A stretch of DNA of 64,000 nt from GJ-E10 sp035625725 (GCA_035625725.1 DASPPB010000075.1:77712-141711), one strand, 5' to 3'; counted from the stretch's first letter, positions 53,679 through 62,698 are shown. Translations and numbers: made by a program. The notes: generated by a model not told the origin, from the letters alone.

Positions 53679-55400
53679 TCAGTAGCCCAGCGCCAGCCCC
53701 GTGTTGCCCCTGGGGTCATTGGCGCCGTAGTAGCGGTTCGCGCCGACCGCAGGGGTGCCGAGCGACGGAGCCCCTACCAGTATGGCCGCGACATGATTGG
53801 CCAGCCGCGAACGCGTGAATCTGTGGCCCATAGCAAGAAGGATCTTTATGGTGTCCGGGCTCAGTGCAAAGGGCTCCATCGAAGTCGACTCGGGGCGCCA
53901 TTGCTGGTGCAGACGCGGTGCATCGACCGCTTCCTGAACATTCATGCCGTAATCGATCACGTTCAAGATGACCTGTACTACAGCGCTGATGATCCGACTG
54001 CCGCCCGGCGTGCCAAGGACCATGAACAGCTTGTCGTCCCGCGTAATGATGGTGGGACTCATCGACGAAAGGGGACGCTTGCCCGGGGCGATCGCGTTTG
54101 CGCTGCCCTGCACGAGGGCGTAGAGGTTTGGTGTCCCCTCACCGGCCGCAAAGTCGTCCATTTCGTTGTTGAGCAGCACGCCCGTGCCCGAGGCCACTAC
54201 CTTGGCGCCAAACCAGCCGTTGAGCGTATAGGTGAGAGAGACGGCGTTGCCGAACTGATCCACAATGCAATAGTGCGTGGTGTTGCTTCCTTCGTGCGGC
54301 GCAACCCCGGGCTTGAGGTCTTCGGACATGCCGGCGCGGCTCGGGTCAATGGCCGCGCGCACCTGCTTGGCGTAATTCTTGTCGATCAGGCGCGCGACCG
54401 GGTTGTCGACAAAATCCGGGTCTCCCAAATACGTGTTGCGGTCCAGATATGCGTGGCGCATCGCCTCGATTTCATAGTGCACGGCCTGCGCCGAACCAAA
54501 GCCCAGTTCGCTCAGCGGGTAGCCCTCTAGCACGTTGAGGATTTCGCAGACAATGACGCCGCCGGCGCTGGGCGGCGCTGCCGAAATGAGGTGATAGCCC
54601 CGGTAATCGCACTCGACGGGGTCGCGCTCGCGCGTCTGGTACTGCTCCAGATCGGCGTGGGTGAGGATCCCGCCGCCGGCCTGGCTGGCCGCGACGAGCG
54701 CGGCGCCCACGGGGCCCCGGTAAAAGCCCCGTGCGCCCTCGTCTCGGATATGCCGCAGCGTCTGGGCCAGGTCCTTTTGCACAAGCCGCTGCCCGGGACC
54801 GAAGGGCTGTCCATGATCGAGGAAGATCGCGGCGGCAGCCGGATCCTTGCGCAGCTCGTCGCTGACCGCACGCAGCTTATCGGCATCACCTTGCTCCAGA
54901 ATGAAACCTTGCTCGGCCAAGCCGATGGCAGGCGCAATGAGCTCGGAGCGCTTTTTGGTGCCGTAGCGCGCCAATGCCGTCTCCAGGCCGGAGACCGTCC
55001 CCGGAACCGCCACGGCAAGGTAGCCGCGCGTGCTCAGCGCATCGACCATGCGACCGTCGGGCCCGAGGAACATGCCGGGCGTGGCCGCCAAGGGTGCTTT
55101 CTCGCGAAAATCCAAGAACGTCCGTCGGCCGTCGGCCAACCGGATCGTCATGAAGCCGCCACCGCCCAGATTGCCGGCCGCCGGGTAGACCACCGCGAGC
55201 GCATAGCCCACGGCCACGGCCGCGTCGATGGCATTGCCGCCTTGTTTGAGCACGTCGACGCCGACTTGGGTCGCCAAATGCTGCGCCGTGACGACCATGC
55301 CGTGCTCGGCCGCAACGGGGGCGACGGAGGCCGCCTGCGCCGCCCAGCAAAGCCAAGCGAACAGCAGACCGGCAGTCGTTTGGCGCAAAAAAGCGTGCAT
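53679..55400 (-). CDS. ggt: Gamma-glutamyltransferase
   Basis: A periplasmic Ntn-hydrolase that cleaves the gamma-glutamyl bond of glutathione. The 573-residue precursor has a signal peptide (AGLLFAWLCWAAQA) and a self-processing site at Thr374 in SNTTHYCIVD, which becomes the nucleophile of the small subunit. Substrate-binding residues are in GKRPLSSMSPTII and GTPGGSRIISAV. ATG at 55400. Convergent with the sedolisin gene (17 bp apart). Confidence 0.94.
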   Translation of the reverse strand: MHAFLRQTTAGLLFAWLCWAAQAASVAPVAAEHGMVVTAQHLATQVGVDVLKQGGNAIDAAVAVGYALAVVYPAAGNLGGGGFMTIRLADGRRTFLDFREKAPLAATPGMFLGPDGRMVDALSTRGYLAVAVPGTVSGLETALARYGTKKRSELIAPAIGLAEQGFILEQGDADKLRAVSDELRKDPAAAAIFLDHGQPFGPGQRLVQKDLAQTLRHIRDEGARGFYRGPVGAALVAASQAGGGILTHADLEQYQTRERDPVECDYRGYHLISAAPPSAGGVIVCEILNVLEGYPLSELGFGSAQAVHYEIEAMRHAYLDRNTYLGDPDFVDNPVARLIDKNYAKQVRAAIDPSRAGMSEDLKPGVAPHEGSNTTHYCIVDQFGNAVSLTYTLNGWFGAKVVASGTGVLLNNEMDDFAAGEGTPNLYALVQGSANAIAPGKRPLSSMSPTIITRDDKLFMVLGTPGGSRIISAVVQVILNVIDYGMNVQEAVDAPRLHQQWRPESTSMEPFALSPDTIKILLAMGHRFTRSRLANHVAAILVGAPSLGTPAVGANRYYGANDPRGNTGLALGY

Positions 55401-55474
55401 GGGAAAATGGCGCGCAAGTGTACCTGGAGGACGGCTAGTGTCGGGCCCTTGCTCTGGCCGCGACACCCGAAAAT

Positions 55475-56113
55475 ATGAGCGCACGTCCGAATTCGGCCTT
55501 CGCGGAGCTAGCCGGCACTCGGAACTGGCGTTTTGCGCTCCGCACGTACCTGTCTGGCACCGTTGCGAATCGTTGGCTGCGCGACCATGCTAACGTCTGG
55601 CGGCCCGGCGATCGCGTTGTTTTGTCCGTCGCCGACGGTGAGGGCCGCAACAGTGTTTGGCTCGCACAGCACGGTCTCGCGGTAGATGCCTTCGACATTT
55701 CAGAGCTCGCCGTTCAAAAGGCCCGGCGGCTCGCAGCAGCTCGGGGCGCACGGGTCAACTTCGCCGTCATGGACTGCAACGCAACTTCCTGGCCCGAAGC
55801 GCTCTATGACGGCGTGGCTGCGATTTTCGTTCAATTTGCGGAGCCGGCCGCGCGCAGGCCATTGTTCGCCAACATGGTGAAAACGCTCAAACCGGGCGGC
55901 ACTTTGCTTTTGCAAGGTTATACGCCCAAGCAGCTTCAGTACGGCACGGGAGGGCCGCCGCGGCGCGCGCACCTGTACCGCGCGTCCCTGCTGCGCGCTG
56001 CATTTGACGGCTTGCGGATCCGGGAGCTGTGCGCATGCGAAGAGCGCATTGCGGAAGGCACCGGGTACCGCGGTCGGTCAGCGCTCGTTGGAATGGTGGC
56101 GCAGCGCCCGTAG
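55475..56113 (+). CDS. SAM-dependent methyltransferase, class I (TehB-like)
   Basis: The 212-residue cytoplasmic protein has a Rossmann methyltransferase fold: VVLSVADGEGRNSVWLAQHG (glycine-rich loop), VDAFDISELAVQKARRL (acidic ribose-binding site), ATSWPEALYDGVAAIFVQF and LKPGGTLLLQGYTPKQLQYGTGGP. It resembles TehB-like detoxifying methyltransferases. It stands 29 bp upstream of copA on the same strand and is likely cotranscribed. Substrate unknown; divergent from ggt, 74 bp apart. Confidence 0.85.
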   Translation: MSARPNSAFAELAGTRNWRFALRTYLSGTVANRWLRDHANVWRPGDRVVLSVADGEGRNSVWLAQHGLAVDAFDISELAVQKARRLAAARGARVNFAVMDCNATSWPEALYDGVAAIFVQFAEPAARRPLFANMVKTLKPGGTLLLQGYTPKQLQYGTGGPPRRAHLYRASLLRAAFDGLRIRELCACEERIAEGTGYRGRSALVGMVAQRP

Positions 56114-56142
56114 CGGTCTTGCAGCGACCCCGGGAGTGCCTG

Positions 56143-58479
56143 ATGCAGCACATCGAAATCGGCGTCCGCGGCATGACTTGCGCAAATTGCGTCGCGCGGG
56201 TGGAGCGCGCCTTGCGGGCGCTGCCGGCTGTGGCCGAGGCAACCGTCAATCTCGCTACCGAGCGCGCGAGCGTGAGCTACGACGAGCGGCTTGCACCCGT
56301 CGAGGCGCTCACGGAGGCGATCGCTGCGGCCGGCTACACGCCCTTGCTACTGGAGCGCGACGATGCGCTCGAGCGCGAGGCTCAAGCGCGGGCGCACGAG
56401 CTGCGCGAGCTGCGCCGGGATCTCGTTGTCGCGGCGCTCTTGACAGTGCCTGTTTTGCTGCTCTCCATGGGCCCCATGTTCACACCCGCCCTCGGCCGCT
56501 GGCTGCTTCAGTGGGCACCGCTGCCGCAGTTCTGGGATTGGGTGCAGCTCGCGGTGGCGAGCGCGGTGGTCTTCGGCCCCGGACGCCGCTTTTTCCGATT
56601 GGGCGCACGCGCCTTTGCCGATCGATCGCCGGACATGAACAGTCTGGTGATGACGGGGGTAGGTGCCGCGTGGCTCTACAGCGCCGTGGTCGTGATGGCG
56701 CCCCAGTGGCTGCCGGCCACGGCGCGCCAGCTGTACTTTGAGTCGGGCGCGGTCGTCGTGACGCTGGTGCTCATGGGCAAGTACCTCGAAGCGCTCGCCA
56801 AGGGGCGCGCGGGGGCCGCCATCGCCCGACTCGTGGGGTTGCAGGCCAAGACGGCCCGTGTTTTGCGCGCGGGCAGCGAGCGGGACGTGCCCATCGGCGC
56901 CGTTGCGATCGGCGAACTCGTGGTCGTTCGACCCGGCGAGCGCATACCGGTTGATGGCGAGGTGCGTTACGGCAGCAGTTACGTCGACGAGTCCATGCTC
57001 AGCGGCGAGGCGATGCCCGTGGCGCGACGCGTTGGCGACCGGGTGGTAGGCGGCACCGTCAACCAACTCGGGCTACTGCAGATCGAGGCGCGCGAGGTCG
57101 GCGCACAAACCGTCCTTGCGCAGATCATCCGCATGGTAGAACGCGCGCAGGGTTCGAAGCTGCCGATCCAACGTGTCGCCGACCGAGTGGTGGAAGTTTT
57201 CACGCGCGCCGTTCTGGGCGTCGCCGCGCTTACTTTTTTCGCCTGGCTCGCCTTCGGACCGTCGCCTGCCATCACCACCGCGCTCGTGAGCGCGGTGGCT
57301 GTGCTCGTGGTGGCCTGCCCTTGTGCGATGGGGCTGGCCACGCCCGCAGCCATCATCGTGGGCAGCGGGCGGGCAGCCGAACTCGGCGTGCTGTTTCGGC
57401 ATGGCGAAGCCTTGGAGATACTGAGCCGTATCGACACGGTCGTGTTCGACAAGACGGGGACGCTCACGGTGGGTCGGCCGCAACTCACCGAAGTCGAGCC
57501 TGTGGCGGGCAAGGACGAGGCGGCGCTACTGCGTCTTGCGGCCGCGGCCGATGCCGGCAGCGAGCACCCCTTGGCGGTAGCGATCGTGCAGGCGGCCCGC
57601 GATCGCGGACTTGCGCTTGCCGCCGCCGACGCATTTGCCGCTCTTCCGGGCTACGGCGTGCGCGCAACGGTCGCGGGCCGCTCGGTACTCGTGGGCACAC
57701 AGCGGCTCCTGGCGAAGGAGGCCGTCGACAGCTCGCCTTGCACCGCAGCCGCCTCGCGACTCGCGGCCCGGGGGCGAACACTTGTCTACGTTGCCGTCGA
57801 CGCCGAGCCCTGGGGAGTGCTGGGCGTCGCCGATCCGCTGCGCCCGACGGCTGCCGGCGCGGTCGCAGCCTTGCGCGCGCGCGGGCTGGCGGTGGCGATG
57901 CTGACCGGGGACACCGAACCCACGGCCCGCCGGTTGGGGCGAGAAATCGGGATCGAAGATTTCGAAGCGCAGATGTTGCCCTCAGCCAAAGCCGAATCGG
58001 TTCGTCGCCGGCAGGCCGCCGGGCGCCGAGTCGCGTTTGTCGGCGACGGCATCAACGACGCGCCCGCGCTGGCACAGGCCGACGTCGGGATTGCCGTTGC
58101 CACGGGGACAGAAGTTGCGATCGAGGCCGCGGACATCACGCTCACGCACGGAGATCTGAGCGCGCTGCTCAGTGCCCTTGCGATCGCGGGCCGAACGATG
58201 CGCACGATCCGCGCCAATCTGTTCTGGGCATTTTTCTATAACGCCTTGCTCATCCCGCTGGCCGCCGGTGTGTTTTATCCGCTCTGGGGCATTGGCATGG
58301 ACCCGATGTTCGCGGGCTTGGCAATGGGTCTGTCCAGCGTCTTTGTCGTGAGCAACAGCCTGCGGCTGCGCCGCGTGCGAGCGCCGCTGCTCCCCGGCGG
58401 CGCCGGCACCCCGCCGCCCGTCGCGCCACTCGCGCCCGTCACGAAGTCGGAGGGAGCTGCGATCCCCCAACCCAAATAA
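56143..58479 (+). CDS. copA: Cu+-exporting P1B-type ATPase
   Basis: CopA pumps Cu+ out of the cytoplasm. The 778-residue protein has one HMA domain (Cys13 and Cys16 in GMTCANC), eight membrane segments, the CPC site (Cys392, Cys394 in ACPCAMG), the phosphorylated Asp436 in DKTGTLT, and SEHPLA. FFYN in helix 7 and MGLSS in helix 8 mark the Cu+ (P1B-1) group. ATG at 56143 follows GGGAG at 56132-56136; the open frame extends upstream into the methyltransferase. Confidence 0.96.
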   Translation: MQHIEIGVRGMTCANCVARVERALRALPAVAEATVNLATERASVSYDERLAPVEALTEAIAAAGYTPLLLERDDALEREAQARAHELRELRRDLVVAALLTVPVLLLSMGPMFTPALGRWLLQWAPLPQFWDWVQLAVASAVVFGPGRRFFRLGARAFADRSPDMNSLVMTGVGAAWLYSAVVVMAPQWLPATARQLYFESGAVVVTLVLMGKYLEALAKGRAGAAIARLVGLQAKTARVLRAGSERDVPIGAVAIGELVVVRPGERIPVDGEVRYGSSYVDESMLSGEAMPVARRVGDRVVGGTVNQLGLLQIEAREVGAQTVLAQIIRMVERAQGSKLPIQRVADRVVEVFTRAVLGVAALTFFAWLAFGPSPAITTALVSAVAVLVVACPCAMGLATPAAIIVGSGRAAELGVLFRHGEALEILSRIDTVVFDKTGTLTVGRPQLTEVEPVAGKDEAALLRLAAAADAGSEHPLAVAIVQAARDRGLALAAADAFAALPGYGVRATVAGRSVLVGTQRLLAKEAVDSSPCTAAASRLAARGRTLVYVAVDAEPWGVLGVADPLRPTAAGAVAALRARGLAVAMLTGDTEPTARRLGREIGIEDFEAQMLPSAKAESVRRRQAAGRRVAFVGDGINDAPALAQADVGIAVATGTEVAIEAADITLTHGDLSALLSALAIAGRTMRTIRANLFWAFFYNALLIPLAAGVFYPLWGIGMDPMFAGLAMGLSSVFVVSNSLRLRRVRAPLLPGGAGTPPPVAPLAPVTKSEGAAIPQPK

Positions 58480-58490
58480 GGAGTGTTTTC

Positions 58491-58697
58491 ATGGCGACGA
58501 CCACGCTCACCGTCCGTGGCATGACCTGCGCGCACTGCGCGGTGGCGGTGAGCCGGGCGCTACAGGCCGTCCCCGGCGTCGAATCGGCGCAAGTAAGTCT
58601 GGACCGCGGACAAGCCGTGGTCAGCGGCAGCGCCGATGTTCAGCGTCTGATCCAAGCCGTCGAAGCCCAGGGCTATCGGGCGCAACTTCCCGCCTGA
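58491..58697 (+). CDS. copZ: Copper chaperone CopZ
   Basis: A 68-residue HMA protein with Cys13 and Cys16 in GMTCAHC. It delivers Cu+ to CopA. It is 11 bp after copA with a Shine-Dalgarno (TAAGGAG) that overlaps the copA stop codon, so the two are translated from one mRNA. No CueR or CopR gene is adjacent. Confidence 0.94.
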   Translation: MATTTLTVRGMTCAHCAVAVSRALQAVPGVESAQVSLDRGQAVVSGSADVQRLIQAVEAQGYRAQLPA

Positions 58698-58759
58698 GGC
58701 CGCGCGCTGGGCCGCTGCGGCGCACGCAATCCGCGGCCCAAAGGTCGACGCGCACCGCG

Positions 58760-59275
58760 TTAATCGCGCAAGATGGTTTCTGCGATTCGGCGGCAATGCC
58801 GCGCGTAGTCCTTGTCGAGCCTTTTTGCTAGCGCTTGCTCGAACTCCGGCAATAGCGTGAGCAACTGCTCCGCAGAACTGCATTTTTCAAGCTTGAGCAC
58901 GAACAAAAACGACATCAGACCCAGCTTGTCGGTAGCCGTCTCGCACAAATAGCGCTGACCGTCGGAAAAACGCTCGAAGGATGTGCGCCGCTGCGCCTGC
59001 GCTTGGGCAGGAGGCTGCGCGGGGCGCGTTTCGTCGTTGGCAGCGGCGGGCGCATCCGGCCGGGCAATCGTCTCGATGTAGCCGCTGGCGGCCAATTGGT
59101 CGAAGTCTTCTTCGCGAATCCCGATGCCGCCCATAAGGGCATGAATGCGGGCCGCGGTCCGATTGCCGTCGACCAGGATGAGCAGGGGGCGCAGCCGTCG
59201 GTCGACGGTGCGCTCCGTGGAGGTGATCTCTGCCAGACCCTTCTTGGTCTTGCGATAGATTGCGGCTTTGTCCAA
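58760..59275 (-). CDS. Conserved hypothetical protein, 171 aa
   Basis: Starts MDKAAIYRKTKKGLAEITS from a TTG (59273-59275) preceded by a strong Shine-Dalgarno (GGAGGAAGGA). The N-terminal 75 residues (RTVDRRLRPLLILVDGNRTAARI...GIREEDFDQLAASGYIE) look like a winged-helix-type fold. The C-terminal half has LMSFLFVLKLEKCSSAEQLLTLLPEFEQALAKRL. No known function. The longer open frame upstream contains no recognisable domain. Divergent from eamA. Confidence 0.65.
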   Translation of the reverse strand: MDKAAIYRKTKKGLAEITSTERTVDRRLRPLLILVDGNRTAARIHALMGGIGIREEDFDQLAASGYIETIARPDAPAAANDETRPAQPPAQAQAQRRTSFERFSDGQRYLCETATDKLGLMSFLFVLKLEKCSSAEQLLTLLPEFEQALAKRLDKDYARHCRRIAETILRD

Positions 59276-59419
59276 GGGCTCGTTCCTTCCTCCAGCGCCG
59301 TATGTCAAACGATGGACGCCGGTGCTTGAATTTGTCACCGTGCGCCGCTGCCCAGTTGCGTGAAAAACCGCAACAAATCTCGACAATTCACTGGACAGTC
59401 GCGCGTGCGAGAATGCCGC

Positions 59420-60313
59420 GTGTCCGCGGCCCTGCCCTGGCGTCACTTCGTGCTTGCCCTCGCGGTCGTGAGCGTCTGGGGAACGAATTTCGTGGTCATC
59501 AAGATCGCTCTGGCGAGCCTGCCCCCGTTGCTGCTCGCCGCGCTGCGATTTGCAGCAGCCCTGGTCCCGGCATTGTTTTTCGTCCCGCGACCCACGACGC
59601 CCTGGAAAAACGTTGCGCTGTACGGATTGCTGATCGGGGTAGGGCAGTTCGGGCTGCTGTACATGGCCATGAACGGCCATATTTCGCCCGGTATCGCCTC
59701 GCTCGTCATTCAGCTCCAGGTGTTCTTTACGATCGGGCTTTCGATGTGGATCGAAGGCGAGCGGGTCCGCACTTTCCAATGGTTGTCGCTCCTGCTCGCA
59801 ACCTCCGGTGTCGCCGTCATCGGCGCGCATGCCGACCGCACGAGCACGACGGGCGGCTTGGCGCTTGTACTGCTGGCCGCGCTCGCCTGGGCTGGGGGCA
59901 ACATCGCGGCGCGGCTGGGCAGGCCGGAGAATGCGCTCGCGTACGTGGTCTGGTCCAGCGCCTATGCGATCGCCCCGTTGCTGGCCCTTTCGTTGCTGAC
60001 CGAGGGCTGCGACGTGGCGCTGGCGGCCGTGCGCCGTGCCAGTTGGGCCACGTGGGCCGCGGTCCTATGGCAAGCGTGGGGCAATACGCTCTTCGGTTAT
60101 GCAGCCTGGGGTTGGCTGTTGGCACGTCATCCGGCCGCAACGGTCACACCCCTGGCCCTGCTCGTACCGGTGTTCGGAATGGGCGCCTCGGCCCTGTGGC
60201 TTGGCGAGCCGCTGCCCGCCTGGAAGATTTTTGCCGCGGCCTTGGTTCTGGCCGGTCTGGGATTGAACCTGCTCTGGCCCCGCGCCCGCGCCGCGCTTGC
60301 CAGCCTTTTCTGA
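59420..60313 (+). CDS. eamA: EamA-like DMT-family exporter
   Basis: The 297-residue carrier has ten membrane segments in two EamA repeats. The sequence follows Escherichia coli EamA (O-acetylserine/cysteine exporter) closely: VWGTNFVVIKIAL, FFVPRPTTPWKN, ISPGIASLVIQLQVFFTI, and LLVPVFGMGASALWLGEP. I use the GTG at 59420; a GTG at 59360 would add 20 non-conserved residues. Substrate inferred from family similarity only. Confidence 0.85.
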   Translation: MSAALPWRHFVLALAVVSVWGTNFVVIKIALASLPPLLLAALRFAAALVPALFFVPRPTTPWKNVALYGLLIGVGQFGLLYMAMNGHISPGIASLVIQLQVFFTIGLSMWIEGERVRTFQWLSLLLATSGVAVIGAHADRTSTTGGLALVLLAALAWAGGNIAARLGRPENALAYVVWSSAYAIAPLLALSLLTEGCDVALAAVRRASWATWAAVLWQAWGNTLFGYAAWGWLLARHPAATVTPLALLVPVFGMGASALWLGEPLPAWKIFAAALVLAGLGLNLLWPRARAALASLF

Positions 60314-60377
60314 ATCGAGCGCACGGCTCTCGAGGGCCCTCGCACGCAAGCCCGCTCGACGCCCCGTTGGCGCGGCG

Positions 60378-61436
60378 CTACGAACCGTCGACCGTGACGC
60401 GATTGCGTCCGGATCGCTTGGAGACGTATAGCGCGCGATCGGCCCGTTCAACCAGCGAGGCCACGTCCTCCTCGCGCTGCCACGCTGCAACGCCGGCGGA
60501 AATCGTCACACCGCCGATCGGCGTATCGCCCTTGCGCCGTCGGATCTGCCCCTGCTCCACGCTCGTCCGAATGGTCTCCGCGAGGCTCCGGGCGACGGCC
60601 AGCGAGCGCTCGGGCAGCAACACCGCGAACTCCTCACCTCCGTAGCGCGCGGCGATGCCGTCCTCGCCCACGCAATCGCGCAACAAGCGCCCTACCACCG
60701 AGATGACTACATCGCCCAGGGGATGGCCATAGGTATCGTTCACCTTCTTGAAATTGTCGATGTCGAGCATGATCACGGCGAGCGCTTCGTCGGCAGCGTC
60801 CGCCTTGGGTGCCAATCGCTGCAGCTCGCGGTCGAAGCCGCGCCGGTTCAGCAGGCCCGAGAGCTCGTCGAGCTGCGCGTCCTCGCGGATGCGATGCAAC
60901 TCGTCGGTCAACCGCCGCACTTCGCTCCTGCTTTGCTCGAGCTGCCCGGAGAGCTTGCCGATGCCTTCGCTCACCCGCCTGGTTTCGGTGAGCATCGCGG
61001 CGACGGTCCCGCCCATGTCCTCCAGCGTCTTGGCCGTGCCCAGGTCACGCTGAAACTGACTCAGGCGCGCGTCAAACCCCGAGGTGTCCATGTCAACTTC
61101 CTGTACCGCTTTCTTTACTTGCTCGACCAAGTCCAGTAGACCCGAGCGTGCGCTCATCAGCGCGCGCTCGGCAGGCTCCACCAGGTGCTTGGTGTACAGG
61201 AAGTAGGTTTGCGCGACGCTCAGCCGCTGATGACGCTTGATTTCCTCATCGACGCCGTGGTGCAGCGCCTCGTGCTTGCCCCGTGCGTATTCGTACCAAA
61301 CCGTGTAACTGATCGGGTGGTAGCCGGCGGCATGGCGCGACATCAGGGGCAAGACGCTCTTCAAGACGTTGACGTCGCGATCGTCTTCTTCGTACACGAC
61401 TCCCGCTCCTTGGCGCTCGGTCGCCGGTTCTGCCAT
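60378..61436 (-). CDS. Diguanylate cyclase, paralogue of the one at 44386-45468
   Basis: The 352-residue cytosolic protein has GGEEF at 266-270 and no RxxD site at the expected position. The N-terminal region (about 1-185) contains VLKSVLPLMSRH and HPISYTVWYEY, matching the first cyclase, then a helical coiled-coil region. ATG at 61436. Convergent with eamA. Together with the other cyclase it suggests duplication with divergence of the N-terminal sensor. Confidence 0.93.
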   Translation of the reverse strand: MAEPATERQGAGVVYEEDDRDVNVLKSVLPLMSRHAAGYHPISYTVWYEYARGKHEALHHGVDEEIKRHQRLSVAQTYFLYTKHLVEPAERALMSARSGLLDLVEQVKKAVQEVDMDTSGFDARLSQFQRDLGTAKTLEDMGGTVAAMLTETRRVSEGIGKLSGQLEQSRSEVRRLTDELHRIREDAQLDELSGLLNRRGFDRELQRLAPKADAADEALAVIMLDIDNFKKVNDTYGHPLGDVVISVVGRLLRDCVGEDGIAARYGGEEFAVLLPERSLAVARSLAETIRTSVEQGQIRRRKGDTPIGGVTISAGVAAWQREEDVASLVERADRALYVSKRSGRNRVTVDGS

Positions 61437-61600
61437 TGGCAGCGAATGGTAATCGGACCAAGAGCACCGCCACAAGTAAGCAGCCAGCGCGGCCGGGCGC
61501 TTGCGGTGCGCGCGCAGGCCGAGCCGAAGGCGGCCGAACCACGATGCATGGGCGAGGCGCCTTGAGACGCCCACAGCGCGGCGCTACGGGGGCCGCCCCC

Positions 61601-61620
61601 GCGCGTTGCGGGCAACGCGC
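61601..61620 (-). terminator. GC-rich hairpin after the DUF1223 gene
   Basis: GCGCGTTG-CGGG-CAACGCGC is a perfect 8-bp stem with a tetraloop, about 60 bp past the DUF1223 stop codon in the direction of its transcription. No T-tract. Confidence 0.4.
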
Positions 61621-61679
61621 TCCCGTCGATGCGCTAGAGCGTCTCGGGGCTGACCGCGCTGCCGCCAGCCGAACGGCCG

Positions 61680-62483
61680 CTAGGGCTGCGTCGGGGCGCC
61701 CGACGATTGCGGGCACGGCGCCAGCTCGAGCGCCTGCACGACTTTGCCGGTTTGCTGCTCCTGGACGAAGGCGGCCAGCTCCCATTGGGCGTCGGGCGCA
61801 CCGTCAGGCACGACGAGGTCCCGGTGCACCCGCGCCTGACCATTGCTCAGCGCGAGCGGACCGATCCAGACCCGCACCACATGGTCATGCGTCAGGGTCC
61901 GGCCCGCATTTTCTCCCCGCAAGACATTGGAGCTCAGCCCGCTTTGCGCCAGCGCGACGTACAGTGCGGCTGGCCCGACGCTCTCGGAGGTCTGCACCGC
62001 GGCCTCCACGGTGAACAGACCCGGCGTCGGATGCCGGGCGCTTAACGCAATGCTTGCCTGCGCCGGCCGGGAGTTGACTTCGCGCACCTGCTCGCGCAGC
62101 CGAGTTTGCCCGGACGAGAGCTCGACGCCGTTGACGAAGAAATGCGGTGTGTAGACCACGTCGTGGTGGTTGGCGTGCACAAGCCATTGATGGCGCTCGG
62201 AGAAGATCTCCTGGGCCCACGGATCGCGCCAGCCGATATAGTCCCAGTAATTGACGTGCAGCGCCAGCCCGACGCCATCGGCGTCGGCTCCGAGCACTTG
62301 GCGCAAGTGCCCGAGCGTGCGGTCCGCGGGCGGGCAGCTCGAGCATCCTTCCGAGGTATAGAGTTCGACAAGCGCCGCCGTCCGGGGACCGCTATGCGCA
62401 CTGCACAAAGCGCCCTCGGATGCCATTGCCACAAGCGGCAACAGGCAGCCAGCAGTCAACATCGCGGCAGCATGCATTCGCAT
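61680..62483 (-). CDS. DUF1223 secreted thioredoxin-like protein
   Basis: The 267-residue precursor has a signal peptide (MLTAGCLLPLVAMA) and a DUF1223 domain, a thioredoxin-like fold with CSSC in ALVELYTSEGCSSCPPAD and HVNYWDYIGWRDPW. The CxxC suggests a periplasmic redox role; a lipobox is possible but weak. The divergent ECF sigma gene and the shared promoter pattern make it a likely target of that sigma factor. Confidence 0.85.
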   Translation of the reverse strand: MRMHAAAMLTAGCLLPLVAMASEGALCSAHSGPRTAALVELYTSEGCSSCPPADRTLGHLRQVLGADADGVGLALHVNYWDYIGWRDPWAQEIFSERHQWLVHANHHDVVYTPHFFVNGVELSSGQTRLREQVREVNSRPAQASIALSARHPTPGLFTVEAAVQTSESVGPAALYVALAQSGLSSNVLRGENAGRTLTHDHVVRVWIGPLALSNGQARVHRDLVVPDGAPDAQWELAAFVQEQQTGKVVQALELAPCPQSSGAPTQP

Positions 62484-62569
62484 CCGGTCAAACTCCCAGG
62501 CAAAACCGATGCGAGGGCAATGTGGCGCGTGCGCGTACAGCCGGCCCTCCTGCGGTCTGCCTGCCTGTG

Positions 62570-62597
62570 AATTCGATGCGAAGCGCCGGTCGGTTAC
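62570..62597 (-). promoter_or_regulatory. ECF-sigma-type promoter of the DUF1223 gene
   Basis: On the minus strand: GTAACC (62597-62592), 16-bp spacer, CGAATT (62575-62570). It matches the pattern on the divergent side base for base in the -35 and in the first five bases of the -10. Transcription would begin near 62563, about 80 nt before the ATG at 62483. Confidence 0.7.
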
Positions 62598-62655
62598 GCG
62601 GAAGGGCAAAATTCGGTTTTCGCACGCGGTCCGCGCCCCGCCGGGCTGCCGTGCT

Positions 62656-62683
62656 GTAACCAAATCCGGCCACGGGGCGAATA
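62656..62683 (+). promoter_or_regulatory. ECF-sigma-type promoter of the sigma/anti-sigma operon
   Basis: GTAACC (62656-62661), 16-bp spacer, CGAATA (62678-62683). The expected transcript start near 62690 leaves a leader of only about 9 nt before the ATG at 62699, with GGAGAAGG (62687-62694) as ribosome-binding site at its very 5' end. This fits an autoregulated ECF promoter. Confidence 0.65.
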
Positions 62684-62698
62684 CACGGAGAAGGCCTA

